Source: Pseudomonas neuropathica (lineage in GTDB: Bacteria; Pseudomonadota; Gammaproteobacteria; Pseudomonadales; Pseudomonadaceae). Taken from it: DNA of 64,000 nt. The DNA is taken from positions 1-64,000 of the forward strand of contig NZ_JACOPX010000026.1 in the NCBI RefSeq assembly GCF_015461835.1, given 5' to 3'. Numbering within the stretch: the stretch's first letter is position 1; each line of letters opens with the position of its first letter. Below, in pieces: positions 50,841-60,247 of the stretch. Under the pieces are notes generated by a model. The model was given only the letters and a program-made list of their open reading frames with translations. It had not been told where the DNA came from and did no database searches. Both the position numbers and the translations under genes were made by a program.

Positions 50841-52514
50841 TCAGTTTACGATCTCGAGGGCTGGCTGCTGGCTTGAGCCAAACGTCAGGTACTCAACCAA
50901 CTCCGCCAACGGCAACGGCCGGCTGATCAGATAACCCTGCACCTGATCGCAACCAAACCCGCGCAACAGTTCTAGCTGTTCAGGGGTTTCCACCCCCTCC
51001 GCCACCACTTCCAGATGCAGGTTGTGCGCGAGATTGATCATCGCGTGCACCAGTTTGCGGTTCTCTTCGCGCTGCTCCATGCCGCCGACAAAGCTTTTGT
51101 CGATCTTCAGCAAGGTGATCGGCAGGCTATTGAGATGCACGAACGACGAGAACCCGGTGCCAAAGTCATCCAGCGAGAAGCGCACACCGAGACGGCCGAG
51201 AGCGTCCATGGTCTGCTTGACCAGATCGCTACGGCGCATCACGGCGGTTTCGGTCAGTTCGAACTCCAGCCATTGCGCTTCAACGCCACGTTCGGCGATC
51301 AAGCGACTCAGCGTCGGCAACAACTGACTGTCCTGAAACTGGCGGAACGACAGGTTGATCGCCATGTGCAGCGCCGGCAGCCCACGCTCGCGCAACGCCT
51401 GCATGTCACGCAGGGCTCGGGAAATCACCCAGTAACCCAGCGGCACGATCAAACCGCTCTGCTCGGCCAAAGGGACAAATTCACTCGGTGGCAGCAAACC
51501 GCGCTCGCCATGACGCCAGCGCACCAACGCTTCGAGGCCGACAATCTGGCCATCCTCAAGATTCAGGCGTGGCTGGTAATGCAATTCCAGCTCATCGCGA
51601 CGCAACGCTCGGCGCAACTCGCTTTCGAGGTCGGCCATGCTCCGCGCATTGCGGTTGATGCGTTCGTTGAAGATATGGAAGGTGCAGCCCTGGGTGCTCT
51701 TGGCCTGCTGCATGGCGATGTGGGCGTGCCACATCAGCGGATCGGCGCCGCCCTGCGCACGGGCGTGGGCGATGCCGAGACTGGAGCCGATCAGCAGGCT
51801 TTCGCCATCGACCCAGTACGGTTCGGCGAGCGCTTCGGTGATGCGTTCGGCCATCCACTCGGCGCGCTGCGGTGCACGGCGGGTGTCGATCAGCAGGGCA
51901 AACTCATCGCTGCCCAGCCGCGCCAGTTGATCACCGGCTTCGAGCTGACTTTTCAGCCGTGCGACCACTTGCAGGATCAAGCGATCGCCCGCCTGATGGC
52001 CAAGCGCGTCGTTGGCGTGGCGGAAGTTGTCGAGATCGAGATGCCCGAGGGCCAGGCCGCGACCGTCGTTTTCCGCGAGCCGCGCAGCAAGCAACGTCTG
52101 GAAACCCTGACGGTTGGCGATGCCGGTCAGCGGATCCTGCTCGGCGAGGCGTTGCAGGGTGTTTTCGAGAACGCCGCGTTCGCGCACATGGCGCAGGCAG
52201 CGGCGCAGCATGCCGGCGTCGAGGGCGTCGAACACCAGCCAGTCACTGACACCAACCGGCGCGGTGTCCGGTTCATGCTCCAGCAGCAAGACCGTCGGCA
52301 GGCTGCACCGGCCCGGTGCCGGTTGCAATGCCGGAAGGGTCAACAACACCGCATGACGGTTGTCTTCGAACAAACTGCTGACCGAATCCCAGCTCGGCGC
52401 GCTGATCAGCACCGCCGCGCTCCCCATCGGAGCCAGACACTCACGCAATAACGCTGTCCACGCTGGCTCTTCGGCCAGTAGCAGCAAACGCAAGGGTTCG
52501 ACAGGCGTAGACAA
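50841..52514 (-). CDS. GGDEF-EAL protein, likely c-di-GMP phosphodiesterase
   Basis: Protein of 557 aa. A receiver-like N-terminal part (1-110) lacks obvious phosphoacceptor motifs. The GGDEF domain is degenerate (GSDEF at 201-205), so cyclase activity is unlikely. The EAL domain is intact, with EAL at 328-330 (VGLEALVRWRHGER), then INLSFRQFQ, EFELTETA and LDDFGTGFSSF. Hydrolysis of c-di-GMP to pGpG is expected. In P. aeruginosa the equivalent locus encodes ProE, a phosphodiesterase, as I recall. It is convergent with the MATE gene and divergent from rep. Confidence 0.9.
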   Translation of the reverse strand: MSTPVEPLRLLLLAEEPAWTALLRECLAPMGSAAVLISAPSWDSVSSLFEDNRHAVLLTLPALQPAPGRCSLPTVLLLEHEPDTAPVGVSDWLVFDALDAGMLRRCLRHVRERGVLENTLQRLAEQDPLTGIANRQGFQTLLAARLAENDGRGLALGHLDLDNFRHANDALGHQAGDRLILQVVARLKSQLEAGDQLARLGSDEFALLIDTRRAPQRAEWMAERITEALAEPYWVDGESLLIGSSLGIAHARAQGGADPLMWHAHIAMQQAKSTQGCTFHIFNERINRNARSMADLESELRRALRRDELELHYQPRLNLEDGQIVGLEALVRWRHGERGLLPPSEFVPLAEQSGLIVPLGYWVISRALRDMQALRERGLPALHMAINLSFRQFQDSQLLPTLSRLIAERGVEAQWLEFELTETAVMRRSDLVKQTMDALGRLGVRFSLDDFGTGFSSFVHLNSLPITLLKIDKSFVGGMEQREENRKLVHAMINLAHNLHLEVVAEGVETPEQLELLRGFGCDQVQGYLISRPLPLAELVEYLTFGSSQQPALEIVN

Positions 52515-52776
52515 GCTAGCTCCCTAGACTCTGCAATGATGTGGGCGGGGCATTATGCCGTTGCGCCGTTCAATGACCAAATGACAACGGTTATCAAAAC
52601 GTTATTTTGTGTCACGAATGAGAACATTAGCCGCAAAATCACCGCGCATCCTCCGCGAAAGTAACAAAACCGGCAAATTTGAATCGCGTGGTACGTCACA
52701 AGTCGGAGAGAGCAGCACAAATCTCTGAGCCTGTTAAAATGCCGGCCCATTTCGTCAACGACTCCCGAATTTTCGT

Positions 52777-54786
52777 ATGTCCCGACTCAATCCCCGGCAG
52801 CAAGAAGCCGTGAACTACGTCGGCGGCCCTCTATTGGTGCTCGCCGGTGCTGGCTCCGGCAAGACCAGCGTGATCACGCGCAAAATCGCGCACCTGATCC
52901 AGAACTGCGGCATCCGTGCCCAGTACATCGTCGCCATGACCTTTACCAACAAGGCCGCGCGCGAGATGAAAGAGCGGGTCGGCACCCTGCTGCGGGCCGG
53001 CGAAGGTCGCGGCCTGACCGTCTGCACGTTCCACAACCTCGGTCTGAACATCATCCGCAAGGAACACGTGCGGCTGGGCTACAAACCCGGTTTCTCGATC
53101 TTCGACGAGACCGACGTCAAAGCCCTGATGACCGACATCATGCAGAAGGAGTACGCGGGGGACGACGGCGTCGACGAGATCAAGAACATGATCGGCGCCT
53201 GGAAAAACGACCTGATCCTGCCGCCTCAGGCGTTGGAGAACGCGCGCAATCCCAAGGAACAGACCGCCGCCATCGTCTACACCCACTACCAGCGCACGCT
53301 GAAAGCGTTCAACGCGGTGGACTTCGACGACCTGATCCTGCTGCCGGTAAAACTCTTCGAAGAGCACGCCGACATCCTCGAAAAGTGGCAGAACAAGGTG
53401 CGTTACCTGCTGGTCGACGAATACCAGGACACCAACGCCAGCCAATATTTGCTGGTGAAAATGCTCATCGGCACGCGCAACCAGTTCACCGTGGTGGGTG
53501 ACGATGACCAGTCGATCTACGCCTGGCGCGGTGCGCGGCCGGAAAACCTTATGTTGCTCAAGGACGACTACCCGTCCTTGAAAGTGGTGATGCTCGAGCA
53601 GAACTACCGCTCGACGAGTCGCATCCTGCGCTGCGCCAATGTGCTGATCTCGAACAACCCGCACGAATTCGAAAAGCAGCTGTGGAGCGAGATGGGCCAC
53701 GGCGACGAGATCCGCGTGATCCGCTGCCGCAACGAGGACGCCGAAGCCGAGCGCGTGGCCATGGAAATCCTCAGCCTGCACTTGCGCACCGACCGTCCGT
53801 ACAGCGATTTCGCCATCCTTTATCGCGGTAACTATCAGGCCAAGCTGATCGAACTGAAGCTGCAGCACCACCAGGTGCCGTACCGCCTGAGCGGCGGCAA
53901 CAGCTTCTTCGGCCGTCAGGAAGTGAAGGACCTGATGGCCTACTTCCGCCTGATCGTCAACCCGGATGACGACAACGCCTTCCTGCGGGTGATCAACGTG
54001 CCGCGCCGCGAAATCGGCTCGACCACCCTGGAAAAACTCGGCAACTACGCCACCGAACGCAAAATATCGATGTACGCCGCCACCGACGAAATCGGTCTGG
54101 GCGAGCATCTGGACAGCCGCTTCACCGATCGCCTGTCGCGCTTCAAACGCTTCATGGACAAGGTCCGTGAGCAGTGCGCCGGCGAGGATCCGATCTCGGC
54201 GCTGCGCAGCATGGTCATGGACATCGACTATGAGAACTGGCTGCGCACCAACAGCTCCAGCGACAAGGCTGCCGATTACCGGATGAGCAACGTCTGGTTC
54301 CTGATCGAGGCGTTGAAAAACACCCTTGAAAAGGACGAAGAAGGCGAAATGACCGTCGAGGACGCCATCGGCAAACTGGTCCTGCGCGACATGCTCGAAC
54401 GTCAGCAGGAAGAGGAGGATGGCGCCGAAGGCGTGCAGATGATGACGCTGCATGCGTCCAAGGGTCTGGAATTCCCTTACGTGTTCATCATGGGCATGGA
54501 AGAGGAAATCCTCCCGCACCGCTCCAGCATCGAAGCCGACACCATCGAAGAGGAACGCCGCCTGGCCTACGTGGGCATCACCCGCGCGCGTCAGACCCTG
54601 GCCTTCACCTTCGCCGCCAAGCGCAAGCAGTACGGCGAGATCATCGACTGCGCGCCGAGCCGCTTCCTCGATGAGCTGCCGCCGGACGATCTGGCGTGGG
54701 AAGGCAACGACGACACACCGACCGAAGTCAAAGCCGTGCGCGGCAACAACGCATTGGCCGATATACGCGCGATGTTAAAGCGCTAG
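52777..54786 (+). CDS. rep: ATP-dependent DNA helicase Rep
   Basis: Superfamily 1A helicase of 669 aa, moving 3' to 5' and assisting fork progression past bound proteins. The motifs are complete: I AGAGSGKTSV (23-32), II DEYQDTN, III GDDDQSIYAWRGA, IV LEQNYRST, V TLHASKGLEFPYV and VI YVGITRARQTL. The C-terminal end is short as in Rep rather than UvrD. xpt follows within 60 bases. The poxB gene that separates them in P. aeruginosa is absent here. Confidence 0.96.
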   Translation: MSRLNPRQQEAVNYVGGPLLVLAGAGSGKTSVITRKIAHLIQNCGIRAQYIVAMTFTNKAAREMKERVGTLLRAGEGRGLTVCTFHNLGLNIIRKEHVRLGYKPGFSIFDETDVKALMTDIMQKEYAGDDGVDEIKNMIGAWKNDLILPPQALENARNPKEQTAAIVYTHYQRTLKAFNAVDFDDLILLPVKLFEEHADILEKWQNKVRYLLVDEYQDTNASQYLLVKMLIGTRNQFTVVGDDDQSIYAWRGARPENLMLLKDDYPSLKVVMLEQNYRSTSRILRCANVLISNNPHEFEKQLWSEMGHGDEIRVIRCRNEDAEAERVAMEILSLHLRTDRPYSDFAILYRGNYQAKLIELKLQHHQVPYRLSGGNSFFGRQEVKDLMAYFRLIVNPDDDNAFLRVINVPRREIGSTTLEKLGNYATERKISMYAATDEIGLGEHLDSRFTDRLSRFKRFMDKVREQCAGEDPISALRSMVMDIDYENWLRTNSSSDKAADYRMSNVWFLIEALKNTLEKDEEGEMTVEDAIGKLVLRDMLERQQEEEDGAEGVQMMTLHASKGLEFPYVFIMGMEEEILPHRSSIEADTIEEERRLAYVGITRARQTLAFTFAAKRKQYGEIIDCAPSRFLDELPPDDLAWEGNDDTPTEVKAVRGNNALADIRAMLKR

Positions 54787-54845
54787 AATTGACCACTTTT
54801 TTTACTAGACCTTCGGCGCACAAAGCGCCAAAAGAGGACAGCTTC

Positions 54846-55418
54846 ATGGAAGCATTGCACCAGAAAATCCGCGAACAAGGCATTGTGCTTTCCGACCAGG
54901 TCCTGAAGGTCGACGCCTTCCTGAACCACCAGATCGACCCGGCCCTGATGAAGCTGATCGGCGACGAATTCGCCTCGCTGTTCAAGGACTCGGGCATCAC
55001 CAAGATCGTCACCATCGAAGCCTCGGGCATCGCCCCGGCGATCATGACCGGTCTGAACCTCGGCGTGCCGGTGATCTTCGCCCGCAAGCAACAGTCCCTG
55101 ACCCTGACGGAAAACCTGCTGTCGGCGACCGTTTACTCGTTCACCAAGAAGACCGAAAGCACCGTAGCCATCTCCCCGCGCCACCTGACCAGCAGTGACC
55201 GCGTGCTGATCATCGACGACTTCCTGGCCAACGGTAAGGCCTCGCAGGCGCTGATCTCGATCATCAAGCAGGCCGGCGCAACCGTTGCCGGCCTCGGCAT
55301 CGTGATCGAGAAGTCGTTCCAGGGCGGCCGCGCCGAGCTGGATTCGCAGGGCTATCGCGTTGAATCGCTGGCTCGGGTGAAATCGCTGAAGGATGGCGTT
55401 GTTACCTTCATCGAATAA
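54846..55418 (+). CDS. xpt: Xanthine phosphoribosyltransferase
   Basis: Purine salvage enzyme of 190 aa converting xanthine and PRPP to XMP. The PRPP motif is RVLIIDDFLANGKAS at about 119-133. The N-terminal region MEALHQKIREQGIVLSDQVL matches the Xpt family, and VTIEASGIAPAIMTGLNLGV the base-binding region. The start at 54846 follows an AGAGGA site; upstream frame residues belong to the 3' end of rep in another frame. No purine riboswitch was seen in the 59-bp gap. Confidence 0.95.
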   Translation: MEALHQKIREQGIVLSDQVLKVDAFLNHQIDPALMKLIGDEFASLFKDSGITKIVTIEASGIAPAIMTGLNLGVPVIFARKQQSLTLTENLLSATVYSFTKKTESTVAISPRHLTSSDRVLIIDDFLANGKASQALISIIKQAGATVAGLGIVIEKSFQGGRAELDSQGYRVESLARVKSLKDGVVTFIE

Positions 55419-55437
55419 AGCCACACCGCAGCACCCC

Positions 55438-55528
55438 TGTAGGAGTGAGCCTGCTCGCGATAGCGTAGTGTCAGTCGATATATTCGTCGGCTGAAACACC
55501 GCCATCGCGAGCAGGCTCACTCCTACAG
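55438..55528. repeat. REPIN, GAGCCTGCTCGCGAT class
   Basis: Full doublet, arms TGTAGGAGTGAGCCTGCTCG and CGAGCAGGCTCACTCCTACA, in the gap between the convergent xpt and acetyl-CoA hydrolase genes. Confidence 0.92.
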
Positions 55529-55546
55529 TTGTTTTGGGTCCGGTAG

Positions 55547-57469
55547 TTATTGTGCGGTGGCTTTGAGGCCGGTGAGCAGCAGGCGTTGGAAGAGGTCTTC
55601 TTTCAGGCCTTCCGGGTTTGTCAGTTGCATGCGTTGAAGATGCTCGGGATACAGCGAAGCCTCCGGCGCATCGAGGGCCGCCTTGCCGAGTTCGAGGATT
55701 TCGGTGAGTTTGAATTTGCTCTTCAGCCAGTTCAGCGCCCGCAATAAATCCCGTTCGATCGCAGTGAAATCACAACCTAGCGGATACTCCGGAAACAGGT
55801 TCGGATGCTTCGCGGCAATCGACTGCAAGCGTTGCGGGGTGTTCTCGGCGAAACGCGGATCGAGGCGGAAATCCTTTGGCAGCTTGCCGACCTTTTGCGC
55901 TTGCTCGATCAAACCCTGCTGGAAGCGAGAGTCACTGATATTCAGCAATGACTCGATCACCACTGCGTCGGATTTACCACGCAGATCGGCAATGCCGTAC
56001 TCGGTCACGACGATATCGCGCAGATGTCTTGGAATCGTACAGTGGCCGTATTCCCAGACAATGTTGGAACTGACGTCGCCACCGGATTCACGCCAGCTAC
56101 GCAGAATCAAAATCGACCGGGCATCGTGCAACGCATGTCCCTGCGCAACGAAGTTGTACTGCCCGCCGACACCGCTGAGCACCCGCCCATCTTCCAGTTG
56201 ATCCGCCACACCCGCACCGAGCAAGGTCATGGTGAACACGGTGTTGATGAATCGCGCATCGAGTCGCTGTAACCGTTTGAGCTCTTCCTGCCCGTACAGC
56301 TCGTTGATGTAGCTGATGCGGGTCATGTTGAATTCGAGGCGCTTGCTCTGCGGCAACTCGCGCAGGCGCTCGTAGAAACTGCGCGGGCCGAGGAAGAAAC
56401 CACCGTGCACCGAGATGCCGTCAGTCTGCGCCGCCTCGTCGAGGGTGCCGGCGTTAGCCTGTTCCTGCGTTGGCACATCGGGGTAGACCTTGCGCCGGAT
56501 GATCCCGGCATCCGCCAGCACCAGCAGGCCGTTGACGAACATTTCGCTGCAACCGTAGAGGCCTTTGGCGAACGGCCCCGTGCCACCCTCGCGGTTGATC
56601 AACTGCGCCCATTGGCTGAGGTTGATGTCGTCGAGCAGCGCTTTATAGCCGGCATTATCGGCTTGACGTGCGAGCAACGCGGCAGTCAGTGCATCACCCA
56701 TCGAGCCGATGCCGATCTGCAACGTACCCCCGTCGCGCACCAGCGTACTCGCATGCAAACCAATGAAATGATCCTGAAACCCCACGGGCATGTTCGGCGT
56801 GGAAAACAGCGTGCTGCTGTCCTTCGCATCGATCAGCAAGTCGAAGGTGTCGATATCGACTTCAGCATCGCCGGGCATGTACGGCAGATCGGTGTGCACC
56901 TGACCGACCAGCAAAATGGTCTCCCCGGCGTCGCGGCGCTTGGCGATCATCGGCAACAGGTCGAGGGTGATGTCCGGGTTGCAGCTCAGGCTTAAACGGT
57001 CGGGGTGTTCGCTGCTGCTGGCGAGCAGTTGCGCCACCAGGTTCAGCCCGGCGGCGTTGATGTCTCGGGCGGCGTGGCTGTAGTTGCTGCTGACGTAATC
57101 CTGCTGGGCCGGCGCGCTGTTGAGCAGGCTGCCGGGCTGCATGAAGAATTGTTCGATACGGATGTTGGCGGGCAGGCTGTCGCGGTGCAGATCGCCAAGG
57201 AAATCGAACTCCGGGTAGTCACCGAAGACGCGCTCGACGAAGGGTTCGATAAAGCGCTTCTGCAAACCATCGCCCAGGTTCGGCCGGCCGAGGCAGAGCG
57301 CGGTATAGATCGTCAGTTGCCGCTCGGGCAGGCCTTTGATCCGCCGGTACAGCGCGTTGACGAAGTGATTGGGCTTGCCCAGCCCCAGCGGCAAGCCCAT
57401 GTGGATATGCGCCGGCAACCGCGCCAGCACGTCGTCCACCGCCTGTTCGATCGAACACAACTGCACCAT
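55547..57469 (-). CDS. Acetyl-CoA hydrolase/transferase family protein
   Basis: CoA-transferase superfamily enzyme of 640 aa, longer than the usual 430-500 aa. It contains GVGGQYNFVAQGHALHDARS and VTEYGIADLRGKSDAVVIES, the C-terminal hydrolase/transferase motifs. An extra C-terminal stretch covers about the last 90 residues. Such enzymes move CoA between acetate, propionate or succinate, or hydrolyse acetyl-CoA; the substrate here is unknown. A 375-bp gap with a MITE-like element follows upstream. Confidence 0.85.
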   Translation of the reverse strand: MVQLCSIEQAVDDVLARLPAHIHMGLPLGLGKPNHFVNALYRRIKGLPERQLTIYTALCLGRPNLGDGLQKRFIEPFVERVFGDYPEFDFLGDLHRDSLPANIRIEQFFMQPGSLLNSAPAQQDYVSSNYSHAARDINAAGLNLVAQLLASSSEHPDRLSLSCNPDITLDLLPMIAKRRDAGETILLVGQVHTDLPYMPGDAEVDIDTFDLLIDAKDSSTLFSTPNMPVGFQDHFIGLHASTLVRDGGTLQIGIGSMGDALTAALLARQADNAGYKALLDDINLSQWAQLINREGGTGPFAKGLYGCSEMFVNGLLVLADAGIIRRKVYPDVPTQEQANAGTLDEAAQTDGISVHGGFFLGPRSFYERLRELPQSKRLEFNMTRISYINELYGQEELKRLQRLDARFINTVFTMTLLGAGVADQLEDGRVLSGVGGQYNFVAQGHALHDARSILILRSWRESGGDVSSNIVWEYGHCTIPRHLRDIVVTEYGIADLRGKSDAVVIESLLNISDSRFQQGLIEQAQKVGKLPKDFRLDPRFAENTPQRLQSIAAKHPNLFPEYPLGCDFTAIERDLLRALNWLKSKFKLTEILELGKAALDAPEASLYPEHLQRMQLTNPEGLKEDLFQRLLLTGLKATAQ

Positions 57470-57598
57470 CTGAAGCCTCCTGCCCGTTCCGTGAATAGGG
57501 GTAGACCGAGCTTGCCTTGAGTTTGCTGCAATGAACAGCTTCAGAGTGAACGTGCGCTGTTCTTGAAATGTTTTTCCGACCCGAAATTGTTGCCCTCA

Positions 57599-57762
57599 CC
57601 CTAGCCCTCTCCCAGAGGTAGAGGGGACTGATTGGGGGTTGCTGTGAAGATACGCCGACGTGAAAGTGATGTGCTGAATCCATAATCGCTAAGGTCTTTC
57701 AGGTCGATGTATAGCGAAAGACACCGCGGTCTGCCCCCTCTCCCTCCGGGAGAGGGCTGGGC
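57599..57762. mobile_element. MITE-like element with palindromic terminal repeats
   Basis: A 164-bp non-coding element bounded by imperfect terminal inverted repeats of about 31 bp. The left end is CCCTAGCCCTCTCCCAGAGG onwards and the right end read inward is CCCAGCCCTCTCCCGGAGGG onwards. Each end is itself a hairpin; the right one is a perfect CCCTCTCCC-TCC-GGGAGAGGG. The interior is A/T-richer. I recall near-identical interiors as dispersed repeats in P. fluorescens. No target duplication was identified. The flanks of the gap (57470-57598, 57763-57801) show no gene. Confidence 0.7.
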
Positions 57763-57801
57763 GGGCGGCGTTCCGATGAGGGGCTCTTGTATCGCAGGCA
57801 C

Positions 57802-57829
57802 AAAAAAACCGTCCGAAGACGGTTTTTTT
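57802..57829 (-). terminator. Terminator after cytochrome c5 gene
   Basis: Seven-A tract, stem CCGTC / GACGG around CGAA, and seven-T tract. On the minus strand it gives the very stable C(TTCG)G loop. It lies 15 bp past the cytochrome stop. Confidence 0.93.
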
Positions 57830-57844
57830 CATCAGATGCACACC

Positions 57845-58273
57845 TTATTTAAGGCCGGACATCTTCTCGATCGCGCCCTTCAACTCGGCATCCGAGCAAT
57901 CGGCGCAGGTGCCTTTCGGCGGCATCGAATTGATACCGGTGATGGCTTTGGCGAGGATGCCATCAAGACCACCCTGATGGTCAGCACGCTCTTTCCACGC
58001 TGCGGTGTCACCGATCTTCGGCGCGCCCAACAACCCGGTACCGTGGCAAGCATTGCAATGCTTGGCAATCACCTCATCCGGGGTTTTCGCCCCGCCACCG
58101 CCGCCTGCGGAAGCGGCAACTTCCATCCCCTTGCATTCCTGACCTTGCACACACACCTGGCCGACCGGCTCGAGGCGTTTGGCAATGTCGTCATTTGTCG
58201 CAGCTTGAGCGCTGACAGCCCAGAGGGCCAGTACGGTTGCTGGTGCAGCCAGCATTTTCATAATTAGGTTCAC
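57845..58273 (-). CDS. cycB: Cytochrome c5 family protein
   Basis: Periplasmic cytochrome of 142 aa: signal peptide 1-24 (ending AQA), haem site CNACH at 73-77, axial Met in NSMPPKGTCADC with M117, and the C123/C126 pair typical of cytochrome c5. An extra cysteine pair (VCVQGQEC, 41-47) precedes a glycine linker. It carries electrons in respiration; the partner is not known. The start is a GTG at 58273 after GAGGG; an ATG four codons on is possible. The cycB name follows the P. aeruginosa locus order. Confidence 0.87.
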   Translation of the reverse strand: MNLIMKMLAAPATVLALWAVSAQAATNDDIAKRLEPVGQVCVQGQECKGMEVAASAGGGGGAKTPDEVIAKHCNACHGTGLLGAPKIGDTAAWKERADHQGGLDGILAKAITGINSMPPKGTCADCSDAELKGAIEKMSGLK

Positions 58274-58442
58274 GCGTTCACCCTCAATGGTGGCTATTCA
58301 CGCCTGCGGCCACGGTTCGCAGGCGGGCGGAAGTATAGCGGGTAGCCCGCCACACTGAAACAACCCCATAGTCGAAGGGGTTATACCGCACGGTAGAAAA
58401 ACTCTCCGGATGCCTTTGCCATCATGGCTTGGCACCTCTTTG

Positions 58443-58991
58443 TTAAAAATTCGCCGGCGTGGCTGCGCTGATTAGTCGCGCAGGCGCGTCGAACGGATTA
58501 CGAAAACGGTGCGGCTTGGTACTTTCAAAGTAGTAGCTGTCGCCGGCTTCGAGAATAAAAGTTTCCAGACCCACCACCAGTTCCAGACGACCTTCCACCA
58601 GAATCCCGGTTTCTTCGCCTTCATGGGTGAGCATTTCTTCGCCGGTGTCGGCACCCGGTGGGTAGATTTCGTTGAGGAAGGCGATGGCGCGGCTGGGGTG
58701 CGCGCGGCCGACCAGTTTCATGGTCACGGCGCCGTCGGAAATGTCGATCAGCTCGTTGGCCTTGTAGACGATCTGGGTCGGGACTTCCTGCAGGATTTCT
58801 TCGGAAAAGAACTCGACCATCGACATGGGAATCCCGCCCAGTACCTTCCTCAGCGAACTGATCGAAGGGCTGACGCTGTTCTTTTCGATCATCGAAATGG
58901 TGCTGTTGGTGACGCCCGCGCGTTTGGCGAGTTCACGCTGGGAAAGCCCTTTGAGCTTGCGGATCGATTGCAGTCGTTCACCGACGTCCAA
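58443..58991 (-). CDS. pauR: PauR-type XRE-cupin regulator
   Basis: Regulator of 182 aa: XRE helix-turn-helix at 1-60 (LSQRELAKRAGVTNSTISMI) and a cupin domain (TGEEMLTHEGEETGILVEGR, GDSYYFESTKPHRFRNPF). It matches PauR, which represses polyamine catabolism genes in P. aeruginosa, and lies just upstream of the dad block there too. The cupin probably senses putrescine or cadaverine; that is known for PauR, not shown here. Confidence 0.88.
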   Translation of the reverse strand: MDVGERLQSIRKLKGLSQRELAKRAGVTNSTISMIEKNSVSPSISSLRKVLGGIPMSMVEFFSEEILQEVPTQIVYKANELIDISDGAVTMKLVGRAHPSRAIAFLNEIYPPGADTGEEMLTHEGEETGILVEGRLELVVGLETFILEAGDSYYFESTKPHRFRNPFDAPARLISAATPANF

Positions 58992-59079
58992 GGCGGGAGC
59001 CTCCTGATGTTGTAAGAATATTGAGCGTTATCATGGCGACAGCGTTCAGTATTTACAACACTTGGCCCCCGCAGCGGCC

Positions 59080-60153
59080 CTAACCCTCGGAATAGAGCCT
59101 TGGCACTCGGCGCAGGTTGCAAAAGATCTGGTACGGAATGGTGTCGGCCCACTGCGCCACTTCGCTGGCGAGAATGTTTTTGCCCCACAGCTCCACGGTT
59201 GAACCGAGGTCGGCTTCCGGCACATCCGTCAGATCGATGCAGAGCATGTCCATCGACACGCGACCGAGAATGCGACTGCGTTTACCCGCCACCAAAACCG
59301 GCGTACCGGTCGGCGCCTGACGCGGATAGCCGTCGGCGTAACCCATGGCGACCACGCCGATGCGCATCGGCTTGTCGGTGACGAATTTGGCGCCGTAGCC
59401 TACAGGCTCGCCGGCCGGCAGTTCACGCACGCTGATGACTTTCGACTCGAGGGTCATCACCGGTTGCAAACGATCGGCGACGGCGTTGGCTTCTTCAAAC
59501 GGGGTCGCACCGTACAGCATGATGCCCGGACGCACCCAGTCGCTGTGAATCTGTGGCCAACCGAGCACGGCCGGCGAGTTACGCAGGCTGACTTCTGCCG
59601 CCAGCCCCTGGCGCGCCGCTTCAAACACCGCGACTTGCTCGGTGCTGCTCTGCGCGTGCAGTTCATCGGCACGGGCGAAGTGGCTCATCAACACGATTTT
59701 CGCCACTTTGCCGCTGGCCAGCAGACGCTGATAGGCCGCCGGATAATCCTTCGGATGCAGGCCAACGCGGTGCATGCCCGAATCAAGCTTCAGCCACACG
59801 GTGATCGGCTTGCTCAGTGTTGCCTGCTCGATCGCTTCGAGCTGCCACAGCGAGTGCACCACGGTCCAGAAATCATGCTCGACAACCAGCGCCAGCTCAT
59901 CAGCCTCGAAGATGCCTTCGAGCAACAACACCGGGGCCTTGATGCCGGCCGCGCGCAACTCCAGCGCTTCTTCGATGCAGGCGACGGCAAAACCGTCGGC
60001 CTCGGCTTCCAGTGCCTGGGCGCAACGCACCGCGCCATGGCCGTAGGCGTCCGCCTTGATCACCGCAAGCGCCTTGGCGCCAGTGACTTCGCGGGCAATT
60101 CGGTAGTTGTGGCGCAGGGCTTCTAGGTCGATCAGGGCACGGGCAGGACGCAT
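59080..60153 (-). CDS. dadX: Alanine racemase, catabolic DadX
   Basis: PLP enzyme of 357 aa interconverting L- and D-alanine. K33 in AVIKADAYGHG binds PLP and Y253 in PVGYGAKFV is the opposing base. WVRPGIMLYGATPFEE and VGVVAMGYADGYPR-type motifs are intact. Its place in a ridA-dadA cluster marks it as the catabolic racemase feeding D-alanine to DadA. Confidence 0.95.
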   Translation of the reverse strand: MRPARALIDLEALRHNYRIAREVTGAKALAVIKADAYGHGAVRCAQALEAEADGFAVACIEEALELRAAGIKAPVLLLEGIFEADELALVVEHDFWTVVHSLWQLEAIEQATLSKPITVWLKLDSGMHRVGLHPKDYPAAYQRLLASGKVAKIVLMSHFARADELHAQSSTEQVAVFEAARQGLAAEVSLRNSPAVLGWPQIHSDWVRPGIMLYGATPFEEANAVADRLQPVMTLESKVISVRELPAGEPVGYGAKFVTDKPMRIGVVAMGYADGYPRQAPTGTPVLVAGKRSRILGRVSMDMLCIDLTDVPEADLGSTVELWGKNILASEVAQWADTIPYQIFCNLRRVPRLYSEG

Positions 60154-60247
60154 GGCGGCAGACTTCTAGGCGGTCATGGGAAGAAAAACCGGCGCCGACT
60201 GACGACGTGAACCGCCAACAGCGCCGGGAGAGGGATCTTTACAACGG

